Of a stretch of DNA of 64,000 nucleotides, positions 8,673 to 18,682 are shown one piece after another (positions within the stretch are counted from its first letter, which is position 1; the number at the start of each line of letters is the position of its first letter). The notes beneath the pieces were generated by a model. It was not told the DNA's origin. It was given only the letters and a program-made list of their open reading frames with translations, and searched no databases. The stretch covers positions 1-64,000 of the forward strand of contig JAMCPQ010000005.1 in NCBI GenBank assembly GCA_023379825.1, written 5' to 3'. A program made the position numbers and the translations under genes. This DNA is from Thermoplasmatota archaeon. Lineage in GTDB: Archaea; Thermoplasmatota; Thermoplasmata; Thermoplasmatales; Thermoplasmataceae.

Positions 8673-9089
8673 CTAATTTTTAATTCTGTTATGTTCCTTC
8701 ATCATGCAGCGATCCATTACCACCATCATTCCATTCTGTTTTGCAAGATCAGCGGCATCAGAGTTCACGACACCTTCCTGCAGCCAGAGAACCTTCGGTG
8801 ATCTGGAAAGAGAATCTCTCACTATATCCAGAGCTGCTTCCGGTTTTCTGAACACATCCACGACATCCACCTTAATATGATCGGGAATGGAGGAAACAGA
8901 AGGGTAAGATTCGATCCCCTCCCATGTCTTAATTGCAGGATTCACTGGTATTATTCGGTATCCGTGGGACATCAGGTACTTTGCAACCCTGTAGCTGTCG
9001 CGGTCACTCTTATCTGATAAACCAACTACGGCAATATTCCTGTAATTTTTCAGAATTTCTGGAATGTGGGATTCATCGTATCCGGACAT
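8673..9089 (-). CDS. CoA-binding domain protein (YccU-like)
   Basis: A single Rossmann-like CoA-binding domain of 138 residues: NIAVVGLSDKSDRDSYRVAKYL at the nucleotide end, IIPVNP in the second strand, and WLQEGVVN near residue 102, all characteristic of the YccU/YmgB type of small CoA-binding proteins. It lacks the ligase domain of acyl-CoA synthetases, and its physiological role is unknown. It is divergent from the transcription factor S gene; its start is about 100 nt from that of TFS, so the two promoters share this gap. Confidence 0.8.
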   Translation of the reverse strand: MSGYDESHIPEILKNYRNIAVVGLSDKSDRDSYRVAKYLMSHGYRIIPVNPAIKTWEGIESYPSVSSIPDHIKVDVVDVFRKPEAALDIVRDSLSRSPKVLWLQEGVVNSDAADLAKQNGMMVVMDRCMMKEHNRIKN

Positions 9090-9190
9090 GATTTCCCATG
9101 AATCTTATGTTAAAAACGTTTATGTTTCTTAACACAGGGATAGGCGGAAATACGTCACAGTTAAATAGCTTCTCAAAATACAATATCTCA

Positions 9191-9499
9191 ATGTTTTGCC
9201 CCAAATGCGGTTCACTCATGACAAGTACCTCCGGAAGACAGGTATGTCCAAATTGTGGCTACACCAAATCTTCAAGCTCCGGTTCCGATTCGAAAATTGT
9301 TACTAAGGGCAGTGAGAAGGAGATCATAATCATAAGGGAGGAGAAGCAGACAGAGCCTCTGGATTCGGATGCTGTCTGTCCGAAATGCCACGAGCAGGGT
9401 GCCTATTATCTCCTGAAGCAAACCAGATCAGCGGATGAACCGGAGACGAAGTTCTACACATGTTCACACTGCGGTCACAGATGGAGAGACTATGCCTGA
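9191..9499 (+). CDS. tfs: Transcription factor S (TFS), RNA polymerase cleavage factor
   Basis: The N-terminal zinc ribbon (CPKCG, CPNCG) and C-terminal TFIIS-type ribbon (CPKCHEQGA, CSHCGH) flank a linker of about 40 residues. The C-terminal hairpin carries RSADEPET, whose acidic Asp-Glu pair stimulates transcript cleavage by stalled RNA polymerase. The frame is open upstream to 9098, but homology begins at MFCPKCG. A TATA-like AGTTAAATAG at about 9159-9168 sits 26 nt before that ATG, so 9191 (102 aa) is the start. SRP54 follows 43 nt downstream with its own TATA-like box. Confidence 0.95.
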   Translation: MFCPKCGSLMTSTSGRQVCPNCGYTKSSSSGSDSKIVTKGSEKEIIIIREEKQTEPLDSDAVCPKCHEQGAYYLLKQTRSADEPETKFYTCSHCGHRWRDYA

Positions 9500-9542
9500 A
9501 TTCAATAGAAAAGGCTTAAAAGAGCTGTTTCATTCTTAACCC

Positions 9543-10922
9543 ATGGTTCTGGAAGGTCTTTCAAGTTCTCTGAGGGAAACACTTAGAAAGATATCAGGTT
9601 CAACTTACATTGACAGGGATACAATAAAGGATGTTGTGAAGGATGTACAGAGGGCGCTTCTCAAATCTGACGTGAATGTAAAGCTGGTTCTGGACCTCTC
9701 ATCAAGGCTTGAAAAACGAGCCTCTGAGGAGAAACCTCCAGCTGGAATGACAGCCCAGGATTATATGATCAAGATCATTTATGAGGAACTCCTTGGAATA
9801 CTTGGCGAACCATCCTCCCTTAAGATTGAGCCACAGACCATAATGCTTGTTGGTCTCTACGGCCAGGGGAAGACCACATCCGCCGGTAAACTGGCTAAGT
9901 TCTTTCACAGGAAAGGCCTTAATGTAGGTCTGATAGCAGCTGATATCCACAGGCCCGGAGCATATGATCAGCTTGAACAGATTGCCAGGTCAATAAATGT
10001 TCCATTCTACGGGGAGAGAGGAAACCGAGACCCTGAAAAGATAATAAAGCATGGTATGGAAAAATTGGCTGATATGCAGGTAAAGATCATAGATACCAGC
10101 GGAAGGGACTCTCTAAATGATGATCTCATAAAGGAGATCAGGGGAATCAAGGAGCGGTTCAAACCTGATGAGGTTCTTCTCGTCATGGATGCCACAGTAG
10201 GCCAGCAGGCGGGGAACCAGGCCAGAACACTCAATGAAGCAACTGGTATCACAGGTGTTATCATCACAAAAATGGACGGTACTGGTAAGGGTGGAGGTGC
10301 ACTGAGTGCTGTGGCCCAGATACATTCTCCCGTATACTTCATTGGAACAGGTGAACACCTGGATGATCTTGAGATATTCAATCCCAAGAAGTTCCTCTCA
10401 AGATTGCTGGGCCTTGGTGATCTTGAAACACTGATGGAGGCTTTCAAGGATACTCAGATCACGGAGGAACAGGCAGAGGAATCCATGAACAAACTCATGT
10501 CCGGAAAGTTCAACCTGAAAGACATGTACGAGATCTGGGAAAAATTCGCACAGCCTGGCCTTATGAGAAAAATGTTTGATGCCCTCCCTCTAACAAAAAT
10601 ACCCGGCGCATCAAAGATAGGTGACCAGGATATCGAGACAGCACAGAATAAACTTCAGAATTACCGCTACATAATGGATTCCATGACATTCAGGGAGCTG
10701 GAGGAACCGGATATAATCAACTCCAAGAGGATATCCAGAATTTCAAAGGGTTCAGGCAGATCGGAGGAGGAGATAAGGAGCCTTCTAAGGGAGTTCAAGG
10801 CCATGAAGAAGAATGTGAAAGCAATGAAAGGAAACAGAGGCTTCAAGAAACTGCTGAAGAACCAGATAAGGGGAGGGAACTTCAGCCTGGACAATATTCC
10901 GGAATTCAGCGAGAATCAGTGA
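9543..10922 (+). CDS. srp54: Signal recognition particle GTPase SRP54
   Basis: Targets membrane and secreted proteins by binding signal sequences and SRP RNA. An N domain (about 1-85) is followed by the G domain with G1 GLYGQGKTT, ADIHRPGA, DTSGRDSL, TKMDGTGKGGGA and a closing GTGEHLDDLE. The Met-rich M domain (from about 300) contains the RNA-binding helix-turn-helix (INSKRISRISKGSGRSEEE). Length 459 aa is normal. A TATA-like GCTTAAAAG (about 9510-9518) lies about 25 nt before the ATG. The last 17 nt overlap a convergent flavoprotein gene. Confidence 0.97.
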   Translation: MVLEGLSSSLRETLRKISGSTYIDRDTIKDVVKDVQRALLKSDVNVKLVLDLSSRLEKRASEEKPPAGMTAQDYMIKIIYEELLGILGEPSSLKIEPQTIMLVGLYGQGKTTSAGKLAKFFHRKGLNVGLIAADIHRPGAYDQLEQIARSINVPFYGERGNRDPEKIIKHGMEKLADMQVKIIDTSGRDSLNDDLIKEIRGIKERFKPDEVLLVMDATVGQQAGNQARTLNEATGITGVIITKMDGTGKGGGALSAVAQIHSPVYFIGTGEHLDDLEIFNPKKFLSRLLGLGDLETLMEAFKDTQITEEQAEESMNKLMSGKFNLKDMYEIWEKFAQPGLMRKMFDALPLTKIPGASKIGDQDIETAQNKLQNYRYIMDSMTFRELEEPDIINSKRISRISKGSGRSEEEIRSLLREFKAMKKNVKAMKGNRGFKKLLKNQIRGGNFSLDNIPEFSENQ

Positions 10923-11985
10923 GCAGAGGCTCTATAGGACATTTACTGTTGAAGAAAAGTTCATTGATGGAAATGGAATGGAATTCTGTATCGGCCATTA
11001 TCTCCTGAATTGCCAGAAGTCTGTCTCCATGGAGTCCTCTCAATTTTCTCCAGAAATCGGCGTTTTTCCGGTAGTCCCTTTCAATTTTTTTCATACTTTC
11101 TGAATAGATTTCCATGGCACTGGCGGAACTGCTGGAGTCGAGCCCAGCAGTGATTGCATCGGCCGCCATCTCTGATGTCAGCGCTGCATAATGTAAGCCG
11201 TTGAGAAAAGCTGGATCCTGGCCAATAGCTCTTGAGCCTATGTTTATCTGTCCATCTGAGCATGGAAGGGGATCGTAAAGAATCAGAGCATCCATCCTGT
11301 GGCCAGTGAGCCATCCTCCATGCATGGCCTTCATGTCATGCACCTCAATAACAGCAGTTCTGAAACCGTTTCCCTGCGAAAGATCCTGCACATAACTTCC
11401 GCCACCCATACCAAGGGAAATATAAGATTGATAATCTTCATTTGAGAATTTCCTGCCTGAAAACATTTGGGTGCAAATGCAGTTGCCACTCCTGTAACTT
11501 AAGTCGGGTCCATCAGCCCTGACAAGAATACTGGCCTCTATCACATCATTTTCACCGCCAAAGAATTTAGCTCTGAAACCATTTTTCACTGCTCTTACAG
11601 AATCAAGCCTTTTCCGGATGCTTAGATCACAGCCTGAAAGTGCCGCAAGCGATGCCATCTCTTTGTCAAGTTTGTCTCTGTCAACAGTGCAGTCCATACC
11701 GCCAGGATTCACTGAAGAATGCATAAGCAAAGGTGTTCTGCCAGATTTCGGAGTCACAAAAGAGAGTTCTATTTTATCAATTCTGTTGAGGTTTGCTCTG
11801 TCCGAATCTATGAGGAATTTTTCACTAACAAGGGAGGAATTTGTCCCCTCTCCGGAATAAAGGGGTACTCCAATCTCCTGCCTGGGGTCGAATATGGCCG
11901 TTTTAAATCCTCTCCCGGAAAGGAGCCTTCCAAGATAGGAACCGGAAGGGCCAGCCCCATAGATAAGGACATCGTAATCTGACAT
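10906..11985 (-). CDS. FAD-dependent oxidoreductase, geranylgeranyl reductase family
   Basis: An N-terminal FAD/NAD-binding fold (YDVLIYGAGPSGSYLG, then AIFDPRQEIG) and a mid-chain ADGPDLSYRS segment place it in the geranylgeranyl reductase / PHBH-like flavoprotein group. Unlike the true lipid reductase 1.5 kb downstream, I do not see the GYGW-FP substrate motif, and it is shorter (359 aa). It may act on another isoprenoid, such as quinone side chains, or on an unrelated substrate. It is convergent with srp54 and divergent from the CoA-transferase gene, with 82 nt between their starts. Confidence 0.7.
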   Translation of the reverse strand: MSDYDVLIYGAGPSGSYLGRLLSGRGFKTAIFDPRQEIGVPLYSGEGTNSSLVSEKFLIDSDRANLNRIDKIELSFVTPKSGRTPLLMHSSVNPGGMDCTVDRDKLDKEMASLAALSGCDLSIRKRLDSVRAVKNGFRAKFFGGENDVIEASILVRADGPDLSYRSGNCICTQMFSGRKFSNEDYQSYISLGMGGGSYVQDLSQGNGFRTAVIEVHDMKAMHGGWLTGHRMDALILYDPLPCSDGQINIGSRAIGQDPAFLNGLHYAALTSEMAADAITAGLDSSSSASAMEIYSESMKKIERDYRKNADFWRKLRGLHGDRLLAIQEIMADTEFHSISINELFFNSKCPIEPLLTDSR

Positions 11986-12040
11986 CGAATCATGAGCCCT
12001 GGCAGGTGATTAAAACTTTTTCCCGATTTTTAAAGCAACA

Positions 12041-12049
12041 ATATATATT
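12041..12049 (+). promoter_or_regulatory. TATA box of the CoA-transferase gene
   Basis: ATATATATT, centred about 24 nt before the ATG at 12068, the spacing expected for a leaderless archaeal transcript. Confidence 0.55.
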
Positions 12050-12067
12050 GGTACAGGTTAACTTACA

Positions 12068-13339
12068 ATGGCAGTTGCACAGGATGAAGATCTGTTGGAT
12101 ACATTTCGGAAATCAAGAAGAATTTATGTCCATGGGGCCCCATGTACACCATCTTCACTTCTTGATGTAATTGCTTCAATGGCCGGAGATTCTTTCTGTC
12201 CTGATATATATCACATTGAGATATCGCCCTCTCAGGACTATCTGAATGCTGTGCAGGAGCACAGGATCAGGGATCATTCACTATTTGTGGGCCAGAATAT
12301 GAGAAATGCAGTGGAATCAGGAGGAACCGAATACATGCCAGTATTCCTTTCTGAAATACCGTGGATGGTCAGAAATGTAATAAGGCCTGATCTCACAATT
12401 GTTGGTCTCTCAACTGCAGATTCACAGGGTTATCACTCTCTGGGACCAAACGTGCTGGAAATGAGGGCTGCTATGGAAACATCCGGGGCAGTGGTGGGTG
12501 AAATTAACAGCGGCATTCCAAGGACTTTTGGAAGCAATCTGGTCAGGAGATCAGATCTCATATTTACGGTGGAGAATGATTCGGGTATACCTGAATATCC
12601 TCGGAAGAATGCGGATAAAGTTGACAGGGAAATAGGGGAAAAAGTGTCAGAACTTGTTGAGAATGGTGCAACGATACAGGCAGGTATCGGTAATGTATCC
12701 GACTGTGTGATGGAGTCCCTTGATGGTCATCAGAACCTTGGAATACACACAGAACTTTTCTCAAATGGCATGCACAGGCTTTCCGAATCCGGGGCTGTCA
12801 ACAACAGTCTGAAAACCATAGACAGAGGAAGGTCTGTGGCAACATTTGCAAAAGGGTCTTCTGAATTATACAGGTTCTTAAATGATAACCCCTCCGTACT
12901 TTTCATGGACGTGGACTATACAAATGACACTTCAGTTATCAGGAAAAATTACAGGATGACAAGCATCAATACCTGTCTTTCAATGGACATAACAGGACAG
13001 GTAAATGCAGAGTCCATTGGAACACGGATAATATCCGGCGTGGGTGGGCAGATGGACTTTGTGAGAGGAGCTTCGCTTTCCCCTGGTGGAAAGTCAATAT
13101 TTGCCATCCGTTCCAGGACAGAGAAGGGTATACCAAAGATAGTGCCATTTCTCGAGCCTGGTTCAGGGGTAACCACCACTAGGAATCATGTGCAGTATGT
13201 TGTTACGGAAAACGGCTCCGTGAACCTGCATGGTCTCAGCATAAGAGAGAGGGCAAAGGCTCTGATCTCCATTGCACATCCTGATGACAGAGACCCCCTG
13301 GAGAAGTTTGCCCGTGAGCACATACCCTCATTCCGCTAG
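12068..13339 (+). CDS. Acetyl-CoA hydrolase / CoA-transferase family protein
   Basis: Moves CoA between carboxylic acids (acetate, succinate or 4-hydroxybutyrate type) or hydrolyses acyl-CoA through a glutamyl-CoA intermediate. Seen are EINSGIPRTFG, the glycine loop QAGIGNVSDCVMESL, and the C-terminal SGVGGQMDFVRGA segment next to NAESIG, all diagnostic of the Cat1/4-hydroxybutyrate CoA-transferase family. Length 423 aa is standard. A clear TATA box precedes it. Family membership is firm but the acid partner is unknown; acetate or succinate metabolism is the usual role. Confidence 0.85.
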   Translation: MAVAQDEDLLDTFRKSRRIYVHGAPCTPSSLLDVIASMAGDSFCPDIYHIEISPSQDYLNAVQEHRIRDHSLFVGQNMRNAVESGGTEYMPVFLSEIPWMVRNVIRPDLTIVGLSTADSQGYHSLGPNVLEMRAAMETSGAVVGEINSGIPRTFGSNLVRRSDLIFTVENDSGIPEYPRKNADKVDREIGEKVSELVENGATIQAGIGNVSDCVMESLDGHQNLGIHTELFSNGMHRLSESGAVNNSLKTIDRGRSVATFAKGSSELYRFLNDNPSVLFMDVDYTNDTSVIRKNYRMTSINTCLSMDITGQVNAESIGTRIISGVGGQMDFVRGASLSPGGKSIFAIRSRTEKGIPKIVPFLEPGSGVTTTRNHVQYVVTENGSVNLHGLSIRERAKALISIAHPDDRDPLEKFAREHIPSFR

Positions 13340-13433
13340 CCAGTGCAGTATTCAATTGAAATATACATATTCGTACATCATAATTTTGGGAAATTTTATA
13401 TCCGCCGCCTCATTCAGAGCCCAGTAGATCTTC

Positions 13434-14879
13434 ATGAGTAATGGAACAGACTATGATGTTATTGTTGCAGGATCCGGTCTGGCCGGATCACTTGCAGCAA
13501 CCACTGCAGCCCGAGCTGGAAAAAATGTCCTTCTTCTGGACAGAAACCCGGAGCCGGAGGTTGGGAAAAAGACTACCTGGGGCTGGGTTTGCGGAGATGC
13601 AGTGGCAGGTTCGCATATCAATTTCGTACAGAACAGGCTTAAGGTGAAATTTGGCCAGCCGGAGCTGGACAGAAGAGTGGACGGTGTTTATGCCGTATCC
13701 CCGGATCTCAAGACAAGATTTCTTTTTGATGGTCTTGGGTACACGCTTGACAGGCCAGAATTCGAGGCGAAGTTGCTTCAGCTGGCAAAACAGGCAGGAG
13801 CAACCTACATGAATGATTTTGAGGTCACGGGCCCCATAATCCAGGAGAACAGGGTCGTTGGAATAAGGGGAAAAGAGGGAAAGAAGGAGGAGAAGGAATA
13901 CAGGGCTAAAGTTGTGATAGATGCTCTGGGGATTTCAACTGTGATAAGGAGAAATCTCCCTGAAAACATTTTTGTTGAGAGGAAGATCGACATAGACGAC
14001 ATAGAGTCCACTGGCCGTTACATATACGAGTTTGAAAAGGATCACGACGATCTCAATTACTACGACCCTGACAATGCACTGATACACCTGAACAATGAAC
14101 TTGCACCAGGCGGTTACGGCTGGGTCTTCCCCAAAAGCGGAAACAAGGTAAACATTGGACTTGGAGTTCAGAAGAAAAGCCTGGAGATCAGGAACAAAAA
14201 GATGGGCAGGACAGACAACCTTCAGTCTCTCATAGATAATTATGTGAAATGGAACCCGGTTCTGAAGAACACCAGAGTCTGGAACAAAAACAACAATGGA
14301 AAGGGAAACTGGTCGGTCCCTGTCAGGAGGCAGATGGAGAGCCTTGTTTTTGACGGATACATGGGTGCAGGGGACAGCATGGTTATGCCCAATCCAATAA
14401 GTGCCGGGGGAATAGGGCCGGCCCTGATTTCAGGTGTACTGGCAGGAGAGAACGCAGCAAGAGCCATAGATAACAACGACACATCCGTAGCAGGACTGTG
14501 GCAGTACAATCTTGACTTCAATGAAGCCTATGGAAACAGAACTGCTGGAATGGAGATTTTCAGAATATATCTGCAGTCCCTTAACAACGATATTCTGAAC
14601 TATGGAATGAGGACATTTCTCACAACAAAGGAAGCCTCAGATATTACACTGGGACTTGTTCCTGAGCTGAGCCTTGCCTCAAAATTCAGAATGGTGCTGA
14701 AGGGTGCCAGAAACATAAGTGCGTTCTCGAATCTTGTATATGTAATGGGAAAGATGAAAACCCTCAACGCGGTATATGCGTCCTACCCCAAATCTCCAAA
14801 GGAATTCCCGGAATTCAAGAAGACAGTTGTGAGCAATATAGAGGAGGCAAAGGAAAAGTTCAAACCTAATCCTGTCTGA
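13434..14879 (+). CDS. Digeranylgeranylglycerophospholipid reductase
   Basis: Saturates the isoprenoid chains of archaeal membrane lipids using FAD. It has the FAD-binding GSGLAGS (residues 13-19), TTWGWVCGDAV near residue 46 with the conserved Cys, and the lipid-reductase motif GGYGWVFP in mid-chain, followed by GAGDSMVMPNP. The protein closely resembles the structurally characterised Thermoplasma acidophilum enzyme, with about 80 extra residues compared with the shorter methanogen forms. It has an AT-rich promoter box (about 13391-13400). Convergent with the endonuclease III gene; their ends overlap by 14 nt. Confidence 0.92.
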   Translation: MSNGTDYDVIVAGSGLAGSLAATTAARAGKNVLLLDRNPEPEVGKKTTWGWVCGDAVAGSHINFVQNRLKVKFGQPELDRRVDGVYAVSPDLKTRFLFDGLGYTLDRPEFEAKLLQLAKQAGATYMNDFEVTGPIIQENRVVGIRGKEGKKEEKEYRAKVVIDALGISTVIRRNLPENIFVERKIDIDDIESTGRYIYEFEKDHDDLNYYDPDNALIHLNNELAPGGYGWVFPKSGNKVNIGLGVQKKSLEIRNKKMGRTDNLQSLIDNYVKWNPVLKNTRVWNKNNNGKGNWSVPVRRQMESLVFDGYMGAGDSMVMPNPISAGGIGPALISGVLAGENAARAIDNNDTSVAGLWQYNLDFNEAYGNRTAGMEIFRIYLQSLNNDILNYGMRTFLTTKEASDITLGLVPELSLASKFRMVLKGARNISAFSNLVYVMGKMKTLNAVYASYPKSPKEFPEFKKTVVSNIEEAKEKFKPNPV

Positions 14880-15516
14880 TCTTTGAATAATATCTGCAAT
14901 GAGCATTAATTGAACACTCATTGCATCTTGGTCCAACTGGCCTGCATATTTTTTTCCCGAATTCAACCATCATGGGGTTGAAACCAACCCATTTTTCCTT
15001 CGGGATTATCTTCTTCAGCTGCTCCTCGGTTGCTTCCGGATCCTTTGAATTAGCCCAGCCGATCCTGTTTGAAACCCTGTGAACATGTGTGTCTACTGCT
15101 ATGGCAGGAATTCCGAACGAATCTGCCAGTACGACAGATGCGGTTTTTCTTCCAACACCCGGAATTGTCATAAGGTCTTCCAATCTGTCAGGAACCTTTC
15201 CACCAAATTTCTCCTCTATTATGCGGGCAGCCTCGATAACACGCTTGGCCTTTACCGTCATAAATCCCACATTACCGATGAGGCTCAGGACATCCTCATA
15301 TTTGGCCTTTGAAAGATGGACCGAATCACCGTACCTATTGAAAAGGTTCCTTGCAGCAGCATCTGTGACCTCATCTCTTGTCCTGTGGCTCATTATGGTG
15401 GTAATTAGCACCCAGAAGGGATCATGAAATTCAAAGTGATGTGGCGGAGCCTGGCTCTGTATGCTGGAAAGCATTTCCAGTATCTCATCCTCTTTCCATC
15501 TGTTCCGCTCAGACAT
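14866..15516 (-). CDS. nth: Endonuclease III, DNA glycosylase/AP lyase
   Basis: Base-excision repair enzyme that removes oxidised pyrimidines. The helix-hairpin-helix TIPGVGRKTAS carries the catalytic Lys, and the Gly/Pro loop ends in the catalytic Asp (AVDTHVHRV). The C terminus ends in a [4Fe-4S] cluster site with spacing C-X6-C-X2-C-X5-C (CRPVGPRCNEC, then C). Length 216 aa is standard. Its start overlaps the carB stop by 8 nt, so it is probably the last gene of a carA-carB-nth transcript. Confidence 0.95.
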   Translation of the reverse strand: MSERNRWKEDEILEMLSSIQSQAPPHHFEFHDPFWVLITTIMSHRTRDEVTDAAARNLFNRYGDSVHLSKAKYEDVLSLIGNVGFMTVKAKRVIEAARIIEEKFGGKVPDRLEDLMTIPGVGRKTASVVLADSFGIPAIAVDTHVHRVSNRIGWANSKDPEATEEQLKKIIPKEKWVGFNPMMVEFGKKICRPVGPRCNECSINAHCRYYSKIRQD

Positions 15517-18500
15517 ATTTCCCCATCTCCCTGAAATTGAGCTCCGGTTTTGACACCATGCTGGAAACTATTGCTCCGGCCAGTCTCAAGTTTGTGGCAA
15601 GAAGGCAGTTGCTCCTGATGGAAAGTCTCCTTATCTCATTTCCGTCTCTCAGAGATCCTCTTCTGCTTTCAGGTGTGTTTATAACGATCCCAACTTTTCC
15701 TCCCCGTATTATCTCATCTACTCTTGGGGATCGCATATCCTCAATCTTAAACACCTCACGTGCCGGAATTCCGCTGCTTGTAAGATAGTTCCAGGTACCC
15801 GGTGTTGCGTATATCTGAAACCCGGATCGGTGAAGGAGCTCTGCAAGTTCCCGGGCATTGGACTTGTCGGAGTCACGCACAGATATAAGTACAGAGTTCC
15901 TTTCAGACTGATTTCTCCTTGCTGAAAGCGTGGACTTTAAAAGTGCCTCTTCAATTGTGGAACCACAGAACATGGATTCTCCGGTGGATTTCATCTCAGG
16001 TCCAAGGACAGTATCAAGATCCAGAAACCTGTTGAACGGGAATGATGGAACCTTTGCAAAAACATTCTTCACCTGCCCATGCTCTGCCTTGATGTTCTGT
16101 CCAAGCATAAGCGATATGCCAGAGGATATCCAGTCACGACCTGTGGCTTTACAGACGAATGGCAGAGACCTGCTCGATCTTGCGTTCAGCTCGATCACAA
16201 ATATTTCGTCGTTCCTGATGGCAATCTGAAGATTAGAAAAACCAAGGAGGTTGAACTCCGAAGATAATTTCTCACAGATTTCAAGTATTCTATTAAACAG
16301 TGATCTGTCAGGGAAATCAGGGGTGAGAAGCATGGTCGCATCACCTGAGTGGGTTCCCGCCTCCTCTATGTGCCTGCATATTCCGCATATTGATACGTTT
16401 TCCCCGGATGATATGAAATCCACATCAATCTCTGTGGCATCTGTGATATATCTGCTGACAAGCACAGAAGATCCGGGCCTGGCACTTATGATCTCTGAAA
16501 TGTTGGAAACAAGGTCTTCAGCAGTGTATACGATGTCCATTGCCCTTCCGCCAATTACGAAACTGCTTCTGGCAATGGCAGGCAGGAATCCCTCCTCCGA
16601 GATCAGTTCGGCTTCTGCAATGCTCTTTACCACTCTGTATTCAGGCTGTTTGACTCCCATTTTCCTGAGTGCTTCAGAGAACATGTCTCTATTCTCTATT
16701 CTATCAACCGATTCAGGCGAGGTACCAAGGAAAATGGATGGCCCGAATATGGATGAAAGCTGGGAGATAAGATTCTGTCCTGTCTGCCCTGAGAACTGCA
16801 CTATGACCCTGCAGGGCCACTCTCTCCTTATTATGTTGGAGATGTATTCCACTGTCAGGGGTTCAAAGAAGAGAAGGTCGCTAATATCGAAATCGGTGGA
16901 AACAGTCTCTGGGTTGCTGTTTACCATTATTGCCCTGTACCCCCTCTTTCTGAGATCCATGACCGCCTTCACGGCAGAATAGTCAAATTCCAGTCCCTGT
17001 GCTATTCTGTTAGGCCCTGATCCTATTATAAGGATACTTTCTCTGGTGTCAGTTCTTGCAAATTCGTCCTCCAACTCATATGTGGAATACAGGTATGGAG
17101 TTCTTGCAGGAAATTCTCCAGAACAGGTATCGATTGATTTGTATACAGGCAGAATCCCCATCTGGAATCTCTTACGTGTCAATGCATCCTCGCTGATCCC
17201 GGAAAATGCAGATATGGCCAGGTCCGATATTCCGGTGGACTTCAGCTGCTGGATGTTTTCAGGCATCTCCCCATATGTTATTCCAGACAGGAGTTCAGTT
17301 ATGTTCCTGATCTTTTCGATGAAATACTCAGGATAGCCACACATTCCTGAAACTAGTGGTGCAGTCCACCCTCTCAGGAGGGCTTCAAATATTGCAAAAA
17401 GCCTCTGATCAGAGGGATCCTTCAGAAGTCTCTCAAGAGTCTGATCATCAACAGGCATCCTGATCCTCCTTGAATCCTGGTTTTCCAGGGATGAAATGGC
17501 CTTCATAAGGGCCTCTTCAAAAGTTCGCCCTATGCCCATTACCTCCCCTATGGATTTCATCTGAACTCCTATCTTCCTTGAAACCGGGAGTTTGTCAAAA
17601 GGCCACCTGGGAATCTTCACAGTAACATAATCAAGGGATGGCTCAAATGCGGCATACGTGTTTCCAGTGATGGGGTTGATGATCTCATTGAGGTTGTAGC
17701 CAACAGAAATTTTCGCGGATATTCTTGCTATGGGATAACCGGAGGCCTTTGAGGCCAGTGCTGATGACCTGGAAGTACGGGGGTTAACCTCAACTACATA
17801 GTATTTCCCGGCGGCTGAATCAAGTGCGAACTGAATGTTGCACGCACCGAGGATGCCTATGCTTGATATGACATGTATAGCGCTGTCCCGCAGCATATGG
17901 TACTCAATATCGCTAAGCGTCTGGGAGGGGGTAACAACAATACTCTCTCCTGTATGGACACCCATGGGGTCAAGATTCTCCATGTTGCACACAATGATGC
18001 AGTTCCCTGCATTATCCCTGACAACTTCATATTCCAGTTCCTTCAGACCTTCCAGAGACTTTTCTATCTCCAGAGTCTGGTCAGGGTATATCCTGAAGTA
18101 TTCTTCACACAGGGAATTCAGTTCCTCCTGGTTCCTGACTATGGTTCCTCCAAGTCCGCCAAGGGAGAATGATGTTCTCACAATGATGGGATAGAAATCT
18201 ATTTCCGGAACAAGTTTCTGATAAGTTTCAGCTGAAAGTCGAAGAGACGGGGCTACAGGTTCGCATATCTGCTCCATAAGTTCATGGAATTTCTCTCTGT
18301 CTTCAGCAACCTGAATGCTTGGAACATCTGTTCCAATTATTCTTATTCTGTGTTTTTTCAGTATACCCATCTTTTCCAGAGTGATTGCAAGGTTCAATGC
18401 TGTCTGTCCGCCCATGGTAGCCAGTATGGCGTCAATGTGCTCCTCTTCAATTATCCTTTCAACAACCTCGGGTATTATGGGTTCAATGTATATCCTGTCG

Positions 18501-18682
18501 GCTATATTCTGGTCGGTCTGTATAGTGGCAGGATTATTGTTCAGAAGAACTGTTCTGATTCCCTCCTCACGCAGAGAAAGGCAGGCCTGGGAACCGGCAT
18601 AATCGAATTCAGCTGCCTGCCCTATGACCACAGCTCCTGATCCGATAACAAGCACCGCTCTGATCCATGGAAGAAGTGGCAT
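15509..18682 (-). CDS. carB: Carbamoyl-phosphate synthase large subunit
   Basis: Makes carbamoyl phosphate from bicarbonate, ammonia and two ATP for arginine and pyrimidine synthesis. The tandem architecture is intact: first ATP-grasp half (GQAAEFDYAGSQAC near residue 20, MGGQTALN), an oligomerisation region, second half (GSGPNRIAQGLEFDYS, QFSGQTGQN) and a C-terminal MGS-like allosteric domain (from about 935). Length 1057 aa is normal. The start codon overlaps the carA stop by 1 nt. In the first motif Ala-Val replaces the usual Pro-Ile after GSG. Confidence 0.97.
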   Translation of the reverse strand: MPLLPWIRAVLVIGSGAVVIGQAAEFDYAGSQACLSLREEGIRTVLLNNNPATIQTDQNIADRIYIEPIIPEVVERIIEEEHIDAILATMGGQTALNLAITLEKMGILKKHRIRIIGTDVPSIQVAEDREKFHELMEQICEPVAPSLRLSAETYQKLVPEIDFYPIIVRTSFSLGGLGGTIVRNQEELNSLCEEYFRIYPDQTLEIEKSLEGLKELEYEVVRDNAGNCIIVCNMENLDPMGVHTGESIVVTPSQTLSDIEYHMLRDSAIHVISSIGILGACNIQFALDSAAGKYYVVEVNPRTSRSSALASKASGYPIARISAKISVGYNLNEIINPITGNTYAAFEPSLDYVTVKIPRWPFDKLPVSRKIGVQMKSIGEVMGIGRTFEEALMKAISSLENQDSRRIRMPVDDQTLERLLKDPSDQRLFAIFEALLRGWTAPLVSGMCGYPEYFIEKIRNITELLSGITYGEMPENIQQLKSTGISDLAISAFSGISEDALTRKRFQMGILPVYKSIDTCSGEFPARTPYLYSTYELEDEFARTDTRESILIIGSGPNRIAQGLEFDYSAVKAVMDLRKRGYRAIMVNSNPETVSTDFDISDLLFFEPLTVEYISNIIRREWPCRVIVQFSGQTGQNLISQLSSIFGPSIFLGTSPESVDRIENRDMFSEALRKMGVKQPEYRVVKSIAEAELISEEGFLPAIARSSFVIGGRAMDIVYTAEDLVSNISEIISARPGSSVLVSRYITDATEIDVDFISSGENVSICGICRHIEEAGTHSGDATMLLTPDFPDRSLFNRILEICEKLSSEFNLLGFSNLQIAIRNDEIFVIELNARSSRSLPFVCKATGRDWISSGISLMLGQNIKAEHGQVKNVFAKVPSFPFNRFLDLDTVLGPEMKSTGESMFCGSTIEEALLKSTLSARRNQSERNSVLISVRDSDKSNARELAELLHRSGFQIYATPGTWNYLTSSGIPAREVFKIEDMRSPRVDEIIRGGKVGIVINTPESRRGSLRDGNEIRRLSIRSNCLLATNLRLAGAIVSSMVSKPELNFREMGKYV

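Noticed and set aside
16251-16982. 243-codon open frame on the plus strand within carB
   Set aside because: It lies entirely antisense to the well-supported carB coding sequence and shows no recognisable motif.
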